From: Chrysophaeum taylorii
Taxonomy: Eukaryota; Sar; Pelagophyceae; Pelagomonadales; Pelagomonadaceae
Assembly: GCA_029834535.1 (NCBI GenBank)
Contig: JAQMWT010000379.1
Coordinates: 248,001 to 312,000 of the forward strand
DNA length: 64,000 nucleotides
Reading direction: 5' to 3'
The notes below the pieces were generated by a model. The model ran no database searches. It saw only the letters and a program-made list of their open reading frames with translations, and was not told the DNA's origin. Both the position numbers and the translations under genes were made by a program. Shown here piece by piece: positions 9,771 through 20,192 of the stretch. Each line of letters begins with the position of its first letter. Positions within the stretch are counted from its first letter, which is position 1.

Positions 9771-10314
9771 GATGAGGAGGAGGCCTCGCGACCATCAACA
9801 ACTTCTACGTTAGGGTAAGAATCATAATGGTATGGTGCGACCCTTCTTTCTTTCTTTTTTTTTTTTTTTAATCGCTCGGGCGCTCGCTCATCACTGTAAC
9901 AAAAGACTAAAAAGGAGGCGCATCTCGAACATGGGGCGGACGAATGAAAGACGTTTTGGCGTCGCCAGTCGAAGATTGTATGTAAACAATTTCTCTAAAA
10001 TTACACTCTTCTAAGACGTGGCCGCGCACGCATATGGTTCCATTGGCCGATCGCTCGACGTTGTGCGCATAGGAGGAGGAGGAGGAGGAGGATGAGGAGT
10101 CAGGTGGTTCCGAAATGAAAATAAACGAACCAGGTTGCGAACCGGGGAACGAACGAACGAACGGACGGACGGACGATCACGCTCGGAGAGCTCGGAGGAG
10201 CTCGGAGGAGCTGTCGTGTCGGGCAGGAAATGAAAAAAGGGCAGCCTGCGAATAGAAAGAAAGAAAGGAAGGGAGGAAGGAAGGAAGGAAGGAATTTTTT
10301 GTTGGTCCCTTGTT
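9771..10314. other. Intergenic between OTU and myosin genes; simple repeats
   Basis: 544 bp holding the OTU gene promoter and the myosin 3' UTR, since both genes are on the minus strand. It contains a T run (about 9849-9869), (AGG)n near 10074-10093 and tetranucleotide tracts (10141-10180 and 10254-10294). No further coding potential is seen. Confidence 0.6.
10254..10294. repeat. GAAA/GAAG purine microsatellite
   Basis: Imperfect tetranucleotide purine tract just downstream of the myosin stop codon on its coding strand, and therefore probably within the 3' UTR. Confidence 0.9.
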
Positions 10315-13300
10315 TTAATCGGCACCTTGCGCCGCCATGATCGCGTTGATGTAGTCGAGGATGATGCCGGCCATGTCGGCGGCCTGGGCCGTCGAGAGCT
10401 TGAGCTCGAAGGTGGACTCGGTTTCGGCGTTCCAAATGTAGAGCGAGAAGACGGAGGAAGAGCCGCCCCAACGATAGATATCGGCGTAGCCGTAGGAGTA
10501 GAGCTGTTCCATGTCGTCGTGCGTGTCGAAGACGAACATGCCCGCAGCCGAGAATGCGATGGCGACGTCGTGAGGCATGTCGGCGACAACGTCGGGCTGC
10601 GAGGGATACTCGATGCGGTGGCAGTAGAACAAGTGGCTCCCGTAGAGCTCGAGGTCGCAGACCTCCTCGACGAAAGTGCGCTGGAGCGCGTTGACGAACT
10701 CTGTCTGGGCGTCCTCGTCGGCACCGGCGACGTCGGCGACGCCGAGGGGTCCGCGGAGAGCGACGAGATTCTTGGCAACCTCGTCGGGGTCGAGGGAGCG
10801 GAATTTCGGCGGCAAGAAGTCGAGGACGCTCGGACCCTCGAGGGCGAGGAGGTCTTCGGGATCGTTGGTGAAGTCGTCGCCCATCGCCACCGATAAGGAA
10901 ATCGCGGCGAGCTTGAGAGCCTGTTCCTCGTCCTTGACCGCGATCGTGCCGTTGTTGATGACGTCGTCCTCGGCTTGGAGGTAGACGAGGCGCGAGAACA
11001 TCTCGTCATCCGACGGTCCGTTCTGGGAGGGGAGGAAGATCTTGCGCTTGTAGACAAACTTGAAGCTGCGCTTCTGGCGGGACTTTTGGACGATGATATC
11101 GCCCATGAAGTCGTCGCCGCGCATGGGCCGCGGGGTACGCTCGAGGTCGGCGAAGGGTTTGTCGGCGTCGGGGTCGGCGCCGAGAGCTTCGTCGCGCGGG
11201 AGGTCGTAGACAAAGATGCCGAAGGTGTCGACGTGGCGGGGGTCCGAAAGCTCGAGAAACTGCGCGCAGATCTCGCAGACTTTGGCGCAGTTGAGGTCGG
11301 GGGTTATGGGGAGGTCCTCGGTGAGGACCATGCCGTCGACGAGCGAGATAGTCGCGAGGATGGGCGGCCGGTCCTTGTAGGTGCCGATCTCGTCGACCGA
11401 GGGGGCAAAGCCCGAGGCGCCCGATTCGAGCATGCCCTCGAGGGTACGGAGGCAGTACTTGGCGTAGTTCCGCACGGCCCCACGTTTCTCGCGCTGGGCG
11501 AGGAGGAAGTTGACGACGTAATTTTCCAGATCGATCGACGGCGGGAAGGTGGCGACGCACATGCACATCATTTGCCAACCGCGGGCGATCGACTCGGCCG
11601 TGGGATTGGAGGTGAGCTGCTTCATAACTTGCATATATATCTCGTCGCGGATCGCGGGGGTTTTGGGGTCGAGGCCCTTCTGGAGGACGTCCTGGGCGAG
11701 CGTCGCGGGAAAGGCCATCGACTTGTCGCCCATGTAGCCCAACAAGCACTTGTGGATCTGGAGGGCGACGCGGTTGTTTTCGGGGTCGAGTTCGAGCAAC
11801 GACCTCGGGACGAGGCTGCCCGACCACTTGAGCATGCCGTCCTTGACCTGCCTCTTGCGCATGAGGATACCGCGAGCGAAATCGTCGACGCTCCGGAGGC
11901 CCGCAAAGTTTTGGAACCGGTACTTTGGGTTGCCGGCGCGCTTGACGCGCTCGTCCCGGGCCTTGGCGACCCCGTCGGCGTCCTTGTGAAGCGCCTCGGA
12001 CGTCGGCACGTCGTCTTCCATCGCCTTTTGCTGCGCGGCCCGGTAGTCGGCGTCGAGGGACTTCATCTTTTTCTTAACCTGGTCCATAAAGGTCAGCGAA
12101 AGCTCGAGGTCCTCGGCGGCGTCGAGGGCTGCCTTGAGGACTTTCCGGTCTTTTGATTTTAGGGCCGACGACAGTTGTTTCTGGACCTGGAGCTGCTTCC
12201 GGGCCTTGTCGACGGCCTTGGACGCGTCCTCCAGCGCTTTGTCGGCCATCCCTGCCGCCTTGGCGTCCTCGACAACCTTGGAGATAGGTTCGAGGTCCTC
12301 GGCGGTAATGCCCGACGGCGACTGCTGCTTGACCTCGAGAGTCTCGATGATGGCGAGCACCTGACGCTTGAGCTCGGCGAGAGCTGCGATCTCGTCGCGT
12401 TTCGCCGTCGTCTTCGCGATATCCTCTCGCGACAACCCGAGGGAGATGGCGTTTTCGAGGGCTTCGTTGAGGGATTTCTCGAGGTCGAGGGGATCTTCGG
12501 CCGCCTTGTTTTTGAAGTCGTCCTCGTCCATCTTCACGATCGCGTTCGTCTTCTGGACGAGCTCCTCGCGGTCCAACGCGATCTTGCATTGGTTGACCTT
12601 GTCGTGCGTCATGCTTCGGCCCGACGCGGCCTCGTACGCCGACCGTAGCTCGTCGAGGTCCTTGGTCTTGAGGGCGAGCTCAATCTGGGAGAGGATCGCC
12701 TCTTCGGCGTCCAGGTCCGCCAACAGCGCCTTGGCCTCGGCGAGATCCGTGACACCCTTGGATTCGGCCGACGCGACGGCCGCGCGAAGGGTTTGGGCGT
12801 CGCGGCTCTCTCGACACGCTTTCGTCGCGGCGTAGAGGGTGCTCGCGTTCTGGAGTTCTTCTTGGCGCTTTTTTGCTTTGGCGAACGACTCGGCGTACTT
12901 GTTCGCGATGCCCATTTTCGTACCCTCGGCGATGAGCGTCGAGATCTTGTCCAACGCGTCGCCCCCGCCCTCGCCCGAAGCCGTCGTCTTCTCGAGGACC
13001 TGGATGAACATCGCCTCCTCCTTGAGCCGGTCGATGCGCGCCTTGGCGGCGACCATCTCGGGAGACGCCGGCGATAACCCCGACGACAACCCCTCGTTCA
13101 CCGCCGCCTGGACTTCCTCCAGAGAGTCCGACGTCGCGGCGAGCTGGAGCTTCTCGGCGGCCGCTCCCTTGGCGCCCAAATCTTTCATCACCCGCTGCGC
13201 CTCCTCGACCTCGGCGCCCGAGATACCCAGCGACGACGCTTCGCCGAGCGCCTTGGACAACGCGGCGGGATCTTGAGCTGCCGACGCGTCGACGAGAGCC

Positions 13301-16300
13301 TTCCGAACCTCGGCCTCCTTTTTGAGCGCGTCGGTGACGGCCGCGGCCTCCTGGAAGACGGCCGCATACGCCGGGACTTCCTCGCCGATGCCTATCGACG
13401 CCGCGGCCGCGACGGCCGCTGCGATCGCCTCCAAGTTACGCTGCGAAGACGCCTGCTTGACGCGCTCGACGGCCGCCCTCTCCTTGGCGATCGAGTCCTT
13501 GATCGAGATCGCCTTGGCGAGCTCCTCGCAGCTCGAGGGATCGAGGCCCGTGCTCTGCGCCTTGCCGATCGCCGCCTCGAGAGCATCCATATCGCGCGCG
13601 TCCGACGCGGCCTGCATTGCCTTCTTCGCCTCGAACTGTGCTTGGAGCTTTTCTTGGAGCGCCTTGGCTTCGGCGAGCACGGGCGGCTCGAACCCGAGCT
13701 CGGACGCCTTGTTGATGAATGCCGTGAGGTGCGGAAGGTCGGCCTCGTGGACGGCCGCCTCGAGCGACAACGTCACCTCCTCTTCTTCGGCGAGGCGATG
13801 GAACAACGCGTGGGCTTGCGCGACGATCTCGTTGTCGTCGCCGAGCTCGAGGTCGTCGGCTTCGTGCAACAGCGAATCCAACGTTGCTTTGTCGCGCCGC
13901 GCCGTCGCGTCTTTGAGCGACTCGAGCAGCGCGGCTTCGCGTTCAATCTTCTTTAACATGGCGTTCGCATCGGCCAAGTTCGCCGGTTCGAACGGCGGCG
14001 ACATCTTGGCGGCGGCGTCGATGGCGGCCGTCAACGAACTCTTGTCGTGCTTCTCGATCGCCTTGGCCAACAAATCCTCGACGCGCTTTTCCTCTTGGAG
14101 CCGGATCAGGAGCTCTTCGGCGTCCTTGACTAACTTGAGATGCTTTCCCGACCCGGGCAACTCCGAGGTCGCGTGCAGCGCCTCGTCCAACTTTTCGAGC
14201 TCGCGCGTCGCGATCGCCTCCTTGAGCTTGTCGAGCTCGGCCCGCCACATCTTCATCTTCTTCTTCACGACGTAGCGCCGGCCGTACTTTTGCGTCACGA
14301 TCGCCGTGTCTACTAAGGACTCCTCGCGCGCTATTTCCAAGTCGACAGACTGCGGCGATTTCATGAACACCTTGGTCTTGCCCTTGGCCCACATCTTCTC
14401 CTTCAAAACATTTTTCTTTTCGAGTCCGTCCAACAGTTCGTCGATGTTCTTCGCGCTCCGGACGACAGTCTTGTACCGCTTGAAAAACTCGGTGAACTCC
14501 TTGCGGAGCGGGTACCCGAGCTTTCGGATGCGGCACACCTCGAGCAACCCCGAATACCTCATTTGCTCCAACATCATGGGCGACGTGAACACGTCGCCGA
14601 CCTTCTCCTTGTTTGGTTTCATGCACCGTACGAAGTGTGGCTCGGTCGTGTGCAGGGTGTCGATGAGCTCCTTGAGCGAATTCTTGAACTGGCCGCCGAG
14701 CGTCATCTGTTTTGACTTCTTCTTGCCGCCCCCTTTCTCGGGAATTGGGGGGATGCACTTCTTGAGCATGTCGGACGACGTCGAGTGGAGCATCGCGATC
14801 ACGTCGGGATGCAGCTGGTCCTTGTTTTTGTCGAGGAAATTGGTCGTGTCGTACATCACGAGGCCGGCGTAGTGGATGACGCCGAACGCGAGCCGACTAA
14901 ACTCGCGGGGACAGTTCTTCGAATTGGGCTTTTCGAACTGCTTGTGCTTGTCGTACGCCTTCAACACCTTGGACAGCAACGTGGCGTCGGAACCTCGGGG
15001 CACGCTCAGCTCCTCGTCGATCATCGATAAAATTCCTGTCCGCGGCTTCTCGAGCATCTCCAACGTCGGTCCGTTGTCCTCGAAGTCGCTCCGAGGGACG
15101 ACGACGCCCTCGGCGCCGTACTGCTCCTCCTCTAGCTTGAAGATGTGCTCGTTGAAGAAAAACTGCAGCTTCTCGTTACACAAATTGATGCACAGCTGCT
15201 CGAACCTGACAGAGAGAAGAAAACGAGTCGCACGATACCCAAAATATATCCACTCACGAGTTATGATAGAACGACTCGAACCCGAAGATGTCGAGCATCG
15301 CGGAAAAGAATTCGTGTTTCGCGCCCTGGTCCATCGAAGTGTTGCACTTGGCGACGCTCCACGTGAAGAGGCCGCCGTAAATCGCTTTGACCATCGCGTC
15401 TCTCGTGGCCAAGGCTTGGGGTGGCGTGTAGGACACGACTATCGAGGATTTGTTTCCCACGTTTTTCGTCGTGAGCGCCTTGACCAAGAGATCCATATCC
15501 AATCCAATCAAATCCGCGCACAGCTTGAGCGTCTCGGGGTTGCCGATTTTGCTCCCGTCCTCCTCCATTGCCTTGGGTTCGGGTTCGAACGCCACGTTCG
15601 AAAAGTGCAACACGGCAGCGAATATTTGAAACGCGGCCATGTGTTCTTCTTCCGAATAATTCAAAATCCCGTAGCTCCTCACCATGTCTTCGTACTCGAA
15701 GTCGTCGTTGAACCCGGGGGTCTCCGTCACGCCGGACTGGTCGAGGTAGTGGTAATCGACTGCCTCGGTCAAATGGAGCCGTTCCTTCAGCGCGGCGTCT
15801 TTTTTGCACCCCGCCTGCAGAGCAGCGAGAGAAATTTTATAAAACGTGTCGAGCGGAGAAAACCAACCCGAGGAGGAGACAGACAGACAGACAGACGAAC
15901 TCACGATGATCATGTAGAAGACGTGGTAATTCCGCTCGCCCTGGGCCTGGAAGGTCACGCGCGACTTCTCCAAGAGGTAGTCGATGATGTTCGCGCCGAC
16001 GACCCCGCCGTTTTTGTCGAACTTGACGGTGATGAGCTTGCCAAAGCGGGACGAGTTATTGTTCCGGAGCGTCTTGGCATTTCCCTGAGATTCCAAAATC
16101 GGATTCGTCTGCAGGACCTGCTCCTCGATGCCGACTTCCCCCTCCTTCTTGTTGGACTTTCCCGAGGCGCGCGCGGAGGCGTCGGCGATGAACTGCAGAC
16201 AGAGCTTGGTCGCGACCGACTTTCCGGCGCCCGACTCGCCGCTAATGACGACCGACTGGTCCTTCCGCTCCTGCATCATCGCCTGGTAGGTCTCGATCCC

Positions 16301-16705
16301 GATCCCAAAGATGTGCGGCGGCTTGCCGCGCGAGCCGTCGCGGTACAACTCCATCATCTCCGGCGTGTACAAAGGCAACCGCTTGAACGGGTTTATCGCG
16401 ACCAATATCGACGCGACGTTCGAGTATACCAAGTTCTGCTTGAACCGCGCCCGCAGCAGGTGCAAAATCGAGCTCTCGTTCAAGTCGTTCACCATGATCA
16501 GGTTCTCGATGCTGGCGTCGAGACACTGCGGGTCGCACACCTCCATCTCCTTGGACATCTTTCCGTCGATCTTGTGTGTCTCCCCGTCCTCGGTCTGCAC
16601 CTTGGCCTCCTCCCCCGGCTTGAACGCCTCGAGAACCTTGGCCGGCACGAACAAATCGGCCTCGTCGGGCATCCACACCCAGCTCCCCGGGGCACGCGTC
16701 GCCAT
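10315..16705 (-). CDS. Unconventional myosin heavy chain, helical-repeat neck/tail and MyTH4-FERM
   Basis: Three exons: 15905-16705, 15258-15814 and 10315-15205, about 2,082 residues. Introns are 15815-15904 (90 nt, GTGAGT...CTGCAG) and 15206-15257 (52 nt, GTGAGT...GTCAG). The first is in frame and open, but its translation breaks the conserved VFYMI|AGCK junction. The second joins FESFYHNS|FEQLCIN, exactly as in other myosins. The motor (about 60-740) has the P-loop GESGAGKS, switch I NNNSSRFGK and switch II DIFGFESF, so it should be an active actin-based ATPase. One IQ-like segment follows near 750-785. Residues about 770-1500 contain some 14 two-helix repeats of 45-52 residues. A MyTH4 domain lies at about 1550-1710 and a FERM-like region to the end, which typically bind microtubules or membrane cargo. 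The start ATG is at 16703-16705 (MATRAPGSWVWMPD). Confidence 0.93.
15876..15899. repeat. (AGAC)n tract inside a myosin intron
   Basis: Short GACA/CTGT tetranucleotide array (TCTG on the transcribed strand) just inside the donor of the 90-nt myosin intron. The same motif recurs at 17841-17862. Confidence 0.85.
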
Positions 16706-16830
16706 CTCTCACACCCTTCAGCGTCGTCGCCGGCCACTCCTTTTTTCGAATATCAACAACGTCCTGCCGCCGCACTGTGGCGAAAAAGTACCAACAAGGT
16801 CCGTTACATTATCATACCAAGTCGCCAGTC

Positions 16831-16862
<32 letters not shown>
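16706..16862. promoter_or_regulatory. Divergent promoter region, myosin / small helical gene
   Basis: 157 bp between the start codon of myosin (minus) and that of the small eight-exon gene (plus). The right part is a (GAC)n microsatellite (16831-16862) ending directly at the plus-strand ATG, so this tract would be 5' UTR. A shared promoter is inferred from spacing only. Confidence 0.45.
16831..16862. repeat. (GAC)n microsatellite
   Basis: About ten GAC triplets abut the ATG at 16863. Confidence 0.95.
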
Positions 16863-16863
<1 letters not shown>

Positions 16864-17689
16864 TGATCGGGCCCCCGACGATGCCCTCCCACGACGAGGA
16901 CGAGGTATCATCTTACGAGTCCTCCTTGTCGTCGTTGTGAAAACTACCGACCGCCGCAGGCGGCGATCAAAGCCGAAGCACAAGCGATTGTCGCGCGCGC
17001 GCTCAAGGACCTCGACGAGCGCCGGTGCGTTGTTGTTGAACCTCAACCAACCATCGGACCCTGCCGCAGGCGCGGGCAACGCGCGGCGAAAGAGGTCGGT
17101 CTCACCGGGGGTGTTGCTGGACGGATGTCGCAGGCGACGTCGCGCGAGGATATTCAGGCACTCATCGACCAACGGTTGAAACAAAGTGAGTAGTAGTACC
17201 ACGTGTCTCGAGCGCAAGAGTAGGCATGCAAGGCCGGGCGGTACTGTTTTCCATCAATCCCGTGACGTCTTCTTCCCAGCCCCTCCAGCCGTCGACGTGG
17301 ACGTCTCGCGCGGAACCGCAGCGTCGGATTCCCGCGCTTATTTCGCGTTCTTTTTTTTTGGGCGCGATACCCTTCCCGCAGATCGCGAAGCGCGCGCTGA
17401 CGAAAAGGTGCGCCTCTTGCAACGGTGGACGACGACGACGACGACGATAACATAGGCCGAGGCAGCTGCGATCGTGCGCGAACTCCGTTGCCGCCGTTGT
17501 TGGCTAGCGTTCTTTTTTCAGGTCGCGGCCGCGCAGAAGAGCCTCGAAGACCGCCGCCAAGCGCAAAAACAGGTGTGTGTTTGTCGGTCTTCAAAACCGC
17601 GTGGAGGATGCGCTCAGGCCAAGACGGCGTCGCCCGAGGAACTCCAAGCCATGATCAACTCGCGACTCGTAGCGAGACAGGGGCAGTGA
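16863..17689 (+). CDS. Small intron-rich helical protein (eight inferred exons)
   Basis: No long frame exists, but a chain of short open segments joins through consensus GT...CAG signals. Exons: 16863-16904, 16960-17024, 17070-17094, 17134-17185, 17382-17407, 17456-17473, 17522-17572, 17618-17689, giving 116 residues and a TGA stop. Phases agree at every junction. Segments include MIGPPTMPSHDEDE, AEAQAIVARALKDLDERRR, EDIQALIDQRLKQ, REARADEK, AAAQKSLEDRRQAQKQ and EELQAMINSRLVARQGQ. The whole is Ala/Gln/Arg/Glu-rich and predicted helical. Introns are 39-55 nt apart from one of 196 nt. The 39-nt intron (17095-17133) is itself open in frame and could be retained, adding 13 residues. The 18-nt exon is the weakest call. 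The family is not recognised. It lies head to head with myosin, but a functional link is unproven. Confidence 0.6.
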
Positions 17690-18428
17690 TCGTGCCTTTT
17701 TATGTAGACCCCCTCCAGCCGCCCAACCTCATGAGACATCTCGTGGCCGGCGATCCACATCATTTGCTTTTTATTCCTTTTTGGCATCGCTTCGCCGCAC
17801 GACCGACCTACCTTTTGGTGTTGTTCCCATCAAACGCGTGGTCTGTCTGTCTGTCTGTCTGTCCCTCCTGCACTCCAAGTACACGGACCGGTATAGAAGG
17901 TCCGATAATACGTCACAAGAATTTTTTTAAGACGGTGTGTGACACGTTCCAATCGTTTGTGTGTCTGTATCCGCACGAAGATAGCGACGACAACAAAGTC
18001 CCCCCTTCCCCGAGAAAAAAACAACAAATAACCATAAGTCGCGACGGAGACTTACTTTACTTCGCAGCCCCTCGTGGAGAAGAGTGGTCTGGACTTCGCA
18101 GTCCTTCGTTTTTTTCCCTTCTGCCGTCGCGACTCCTGATGAGCCCGACGCCCGTAGAAAATAGAATAGGAAGGTGAGAGCGAGATCTAGATACAACAGC
18201 AGAGCACCAGACTAAGTTTGCCGCTACCAAAATATCTATCTCCCACGGCTCAGCGCACGTGCAGCCGTCGACGTCGTTGCCTGCGACTTTCCGTCTGTCG
18301 AAGGCCTGTGGCCCGTATTTTTAGCGTGCGGTGCGGTGCGACCGCCTGCCTCCAGGCCGGCTGCACTAAATGGGAACGACGTGGTGGTAAGTGTTGGGGT
18401 GGGTAGATCGCCAACAGAATCGCGAACG
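17690..18428. other. Intergenic upstream of RPS18
   Basis: 739 bp containing the 3' UTR of the small helical gene and the RPS18 promoter and leader. It has a (TCTG)n array at 17841-17862 and a pyrimidine-rich stretch before 18360 that could end a 5' UTR intron (CCTGCCTCCAG), which is not proven. No other gene is visible. Confidence 0.5.
17841..17862. repeat. (TCTG)n microsatellite
   Basis: Five to six uninterrupted TCTG units in intergenic DNA. Confidence 0.95.
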
Positions 18429-18893
18429 ATGTCGTCTGGGTCCCTCGTGATTAGCCCTGACTTTCAGCACATTCTTCGCGTCTTGAACACGAATATCGAT
18501 GGGCGGCGCAAGGTCATGTTCGCGCTGACGTCTATTCCTGGCGTCGGGCGGCGGTTCTCGAACGTGGTGTGCAAGAAGGCCGCCGTCGACATGAACAAGC
18601 GGGCCGGTGAGCTGACGCCGGACGAGGTCGAAAAGCTCGTGGCGATCATCCAGAACCCAAAGCAGTTCAAGATCCCCACGTGGTTCTTGAATCGACAGAA
18701 GGATTACAAGACGGGCAAGTTCAGCCAAGCTTTCGCCAACACGCTCCAGCAAAAGCTTCGCGAGGACCTCGAACGCCTGAAGAAGATCCGTGCGCACCGC
18801 GGTCTTCGCCACTACTGGGGTATCCGCGTGCGCGGCCAGCACACCAAGTCCACCGGTCGTCGCGGCAAGACAATGGCCGCCACCAAGAAGTAA
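18429..18893 (+). CDS. RPS18: 40S ribosomal protein S18 (uS13)
   Basis: Single-exon 154-residue protein, essentially collinear with eukaryotic cytosolic uS13/RPS18 (152 residues in human). It sits in the head of the small subunit, contacts the P-site tRNA region and forms inter-subunit bridges. Diagnostic blocks are [20 protein letters not shown], the helix-two-turn-helix around [29 protein letters not shown] and the basic C-terminus [20 protein letters not shown] ending in [10 protein letters not shown]. The start is the ATG at 18429 ([13 protein letters not shown]); in-frame sequence upstream is not conserved. It is expected to be highly expressed. Confidence 0.98.
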   Translation: MSSGSLVISPDFQHILRVLNTNIDGRRKVMFALTSIPGVGRRFSNVVCKKAAVDMNKRAGELTPDEVEKLVAIIQNPKQFKIPTWFLNRQKDYKTGKFSQAFANTLQQKLREDLERLKKIRAHRGLRHYWGIRVRGQHTKSTGRRGKTMAATKK

Positions 18894-19216
18894 ATGTTGC
18901 CACCTTGGATCGCGGGGTAGGTCACTCGCCACCGACTATTATACGGAGAGAGTTTCTCATCGGACGCTCGAAGCAGTTTCGTACGATGGAGGTTGGAGTG
19001 ATTGGGAACGCCTACGAGCCGCGACTCGAAGTATTATCTATCTTCGGTCCAGCAGTTATATATTGTGACGAGTTACGTTCAAGCCACTCCTCTTCCAGGT
19101 GGAAGAGACGACATACCACGAGAAACGTCGCTATGATCGATCCTAAGACTCTCATTATCCGGCAAATTATCGCTGCTCCTCGTCGTCGCAACGGGAGCGA
19201 GTGCCCCACAATGGGG
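18894..19216. other. Convergent intergenic region, nothing recognised
   Basis: 323 bp between the stops of RPS18 (plus) and the RsmE-type gene (minus). It should hold both 3' UTRs. Small frames here lack support. Confidence 0.5.
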
Positions 19217-20122
19217 TCAAGACGTGTCCATATCTAAGGAGGGACAAATGAAGTCGAAGAACGAGGGGTTGTGTTGCGAAGAAGGGCCCCGGTGCTGCAT
19301 GTGGCGAAGAACGTCCGAGACTAAGGCGATCGCCGCGATACTCGCGACGTCTGTTCGGAGAACGCGTTTCCCCATCGAAACAGCAACGAAACCCGCCGCA
19401 GAAAAGCAGCGCACCTCGTTGTCAGTCCAGCCTCGCTCCGGACCAACCGCCAGAATCGTTCGAGCGGGTATGCTGTCGATCGTGTCGCGCACACTGGGCG
19501 CGTCGCCGAGGTCGAAGAGCAGGCGCGCGTCGTCGGCCGAACCGGGTAGCATCGCTAACACGTCTTCCAACTTGCGGTCGTGCCACGAATCGACAACGGG
19601 GCGTCGCGTGTCGAGGCTCTGCGCGAGGCCCTCGAGGACGAGCGGCTCGTAGACCTCAGACGTGAGGGCGCTCGTCATGCCGTATTCTGGATCCGAGAGC
19701 TCTGCCGAGAAAACGCAAACCCTAGAGACCCCCATCGACGCCCACACCGCCCACATGCGCTTGAGGACGCCGGGGTATGGCATGCCGAGGAGCACTTCGA
19801 TGTGTGGCCGAGGCGGGGGGGGACGCAACGTCGTTCGATCGAGCTGCAGCGCGACGACGTCGCCGCTCGTCTCGGACACCGTCGCCTCGCCGATCGGTCC
19901 GTCGACGATTCCGACGCGCAACGAGTCCCCGACCTTCTTGCGCAAGTGCCGTACGATGTGTTTAGCGCGCGAATCCTTTGCCTCGAGTCTCGCCGCGTCG
20001 CCATCCACTTCGTGCGCGAAGACAAGCACGAGATTCATTTGTTGGTATGGTTGATGTCCGTTGCCACGGACGGTTGATGCTCTCTCGATGCTTCGCAGCA
20101 AAGATGAGCGATGCCAGCGCAT
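19217..20122 (-). CDS. RsmE-family rRNA (uracil-N3)-methyltransferase
   Basis: Single exon, 301 residues. Bacterial-type RsmE enzymes methylate N3 of U1498 in 16S rRNA using S-adenosylmethionine through a trefoil-knot SPOUT fold. The PUA-like N-terminal part is seen from residue 29 (MNLVLVFAHEVDG ... AKHIVRHLRKKVGDSLRVGI). The SAM-binding knot is LAVGPERGWTDNEVRCFSAA followed by GFVAVSMGKRVLRTDVA, which closely parallels the GPEGG...LRTETA signature. Arg replaces the usual second Gly-adjacent residue in GPEGG, a mild deviation. Residues 1-28 are basic and Ser/Arg-rich before the conserved start, consistent with a mitochondrial or plastid transit peptide acting on organellar ribosomes. An internal start at Met29 is the alternative. 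It lies 70 bp downstream of the LRR-IQ gene, on the same strand. Confidence 0.92.
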   Translation of the reverse strand: MRWHRSSLLRSIERASTVRGNGHQPYQQMNLVLVFAHEVDGDAARLEAKDSRAKHIVRHLRKKVGDSLRVGIVDGPIGEATVSETSGDVVALQLDRTTLRPPPPRPHIEVLLGMPYPGVLKRMWAVWASMGVSRVCVFSAELSDPEYGMTSALTSEVYEPLVLEGLAQSLDTRRPVVDSWHDRKLEDVLAMLPGSADDARLLFDLGDAPSVRDTIDSIPARTILAVGPERGWTDNEVRCFSAAGFVAVSMGKRVLRTDVASIAAIALVSDVLRHMQHRGPSSQHNPSFFDFICPSLDMDTS

Positions 20123-20192
20123 GGCGGCGATGGCATTGTGCAGCTTGGCATCGAACCTTCAAAATCAACCCAAAATGATCGCCGGTTGGTTT

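Noticed and set aside
14876-17179. 767-codon plus-strand frame
   Set aside because: Antisense to the myosin motor and its introns, where the minus strand has the P-loop, switch I and switch II. It also crosses the small eight-exon gene out of frame.
17280-17302. Possible extra exon in the small helical gene (after TTCTTCCCAG)
   Set aside because: It has a good acceptor and a possible donor, but including it shifts the following REARADEK exon out of frame and breaks the helical composition.
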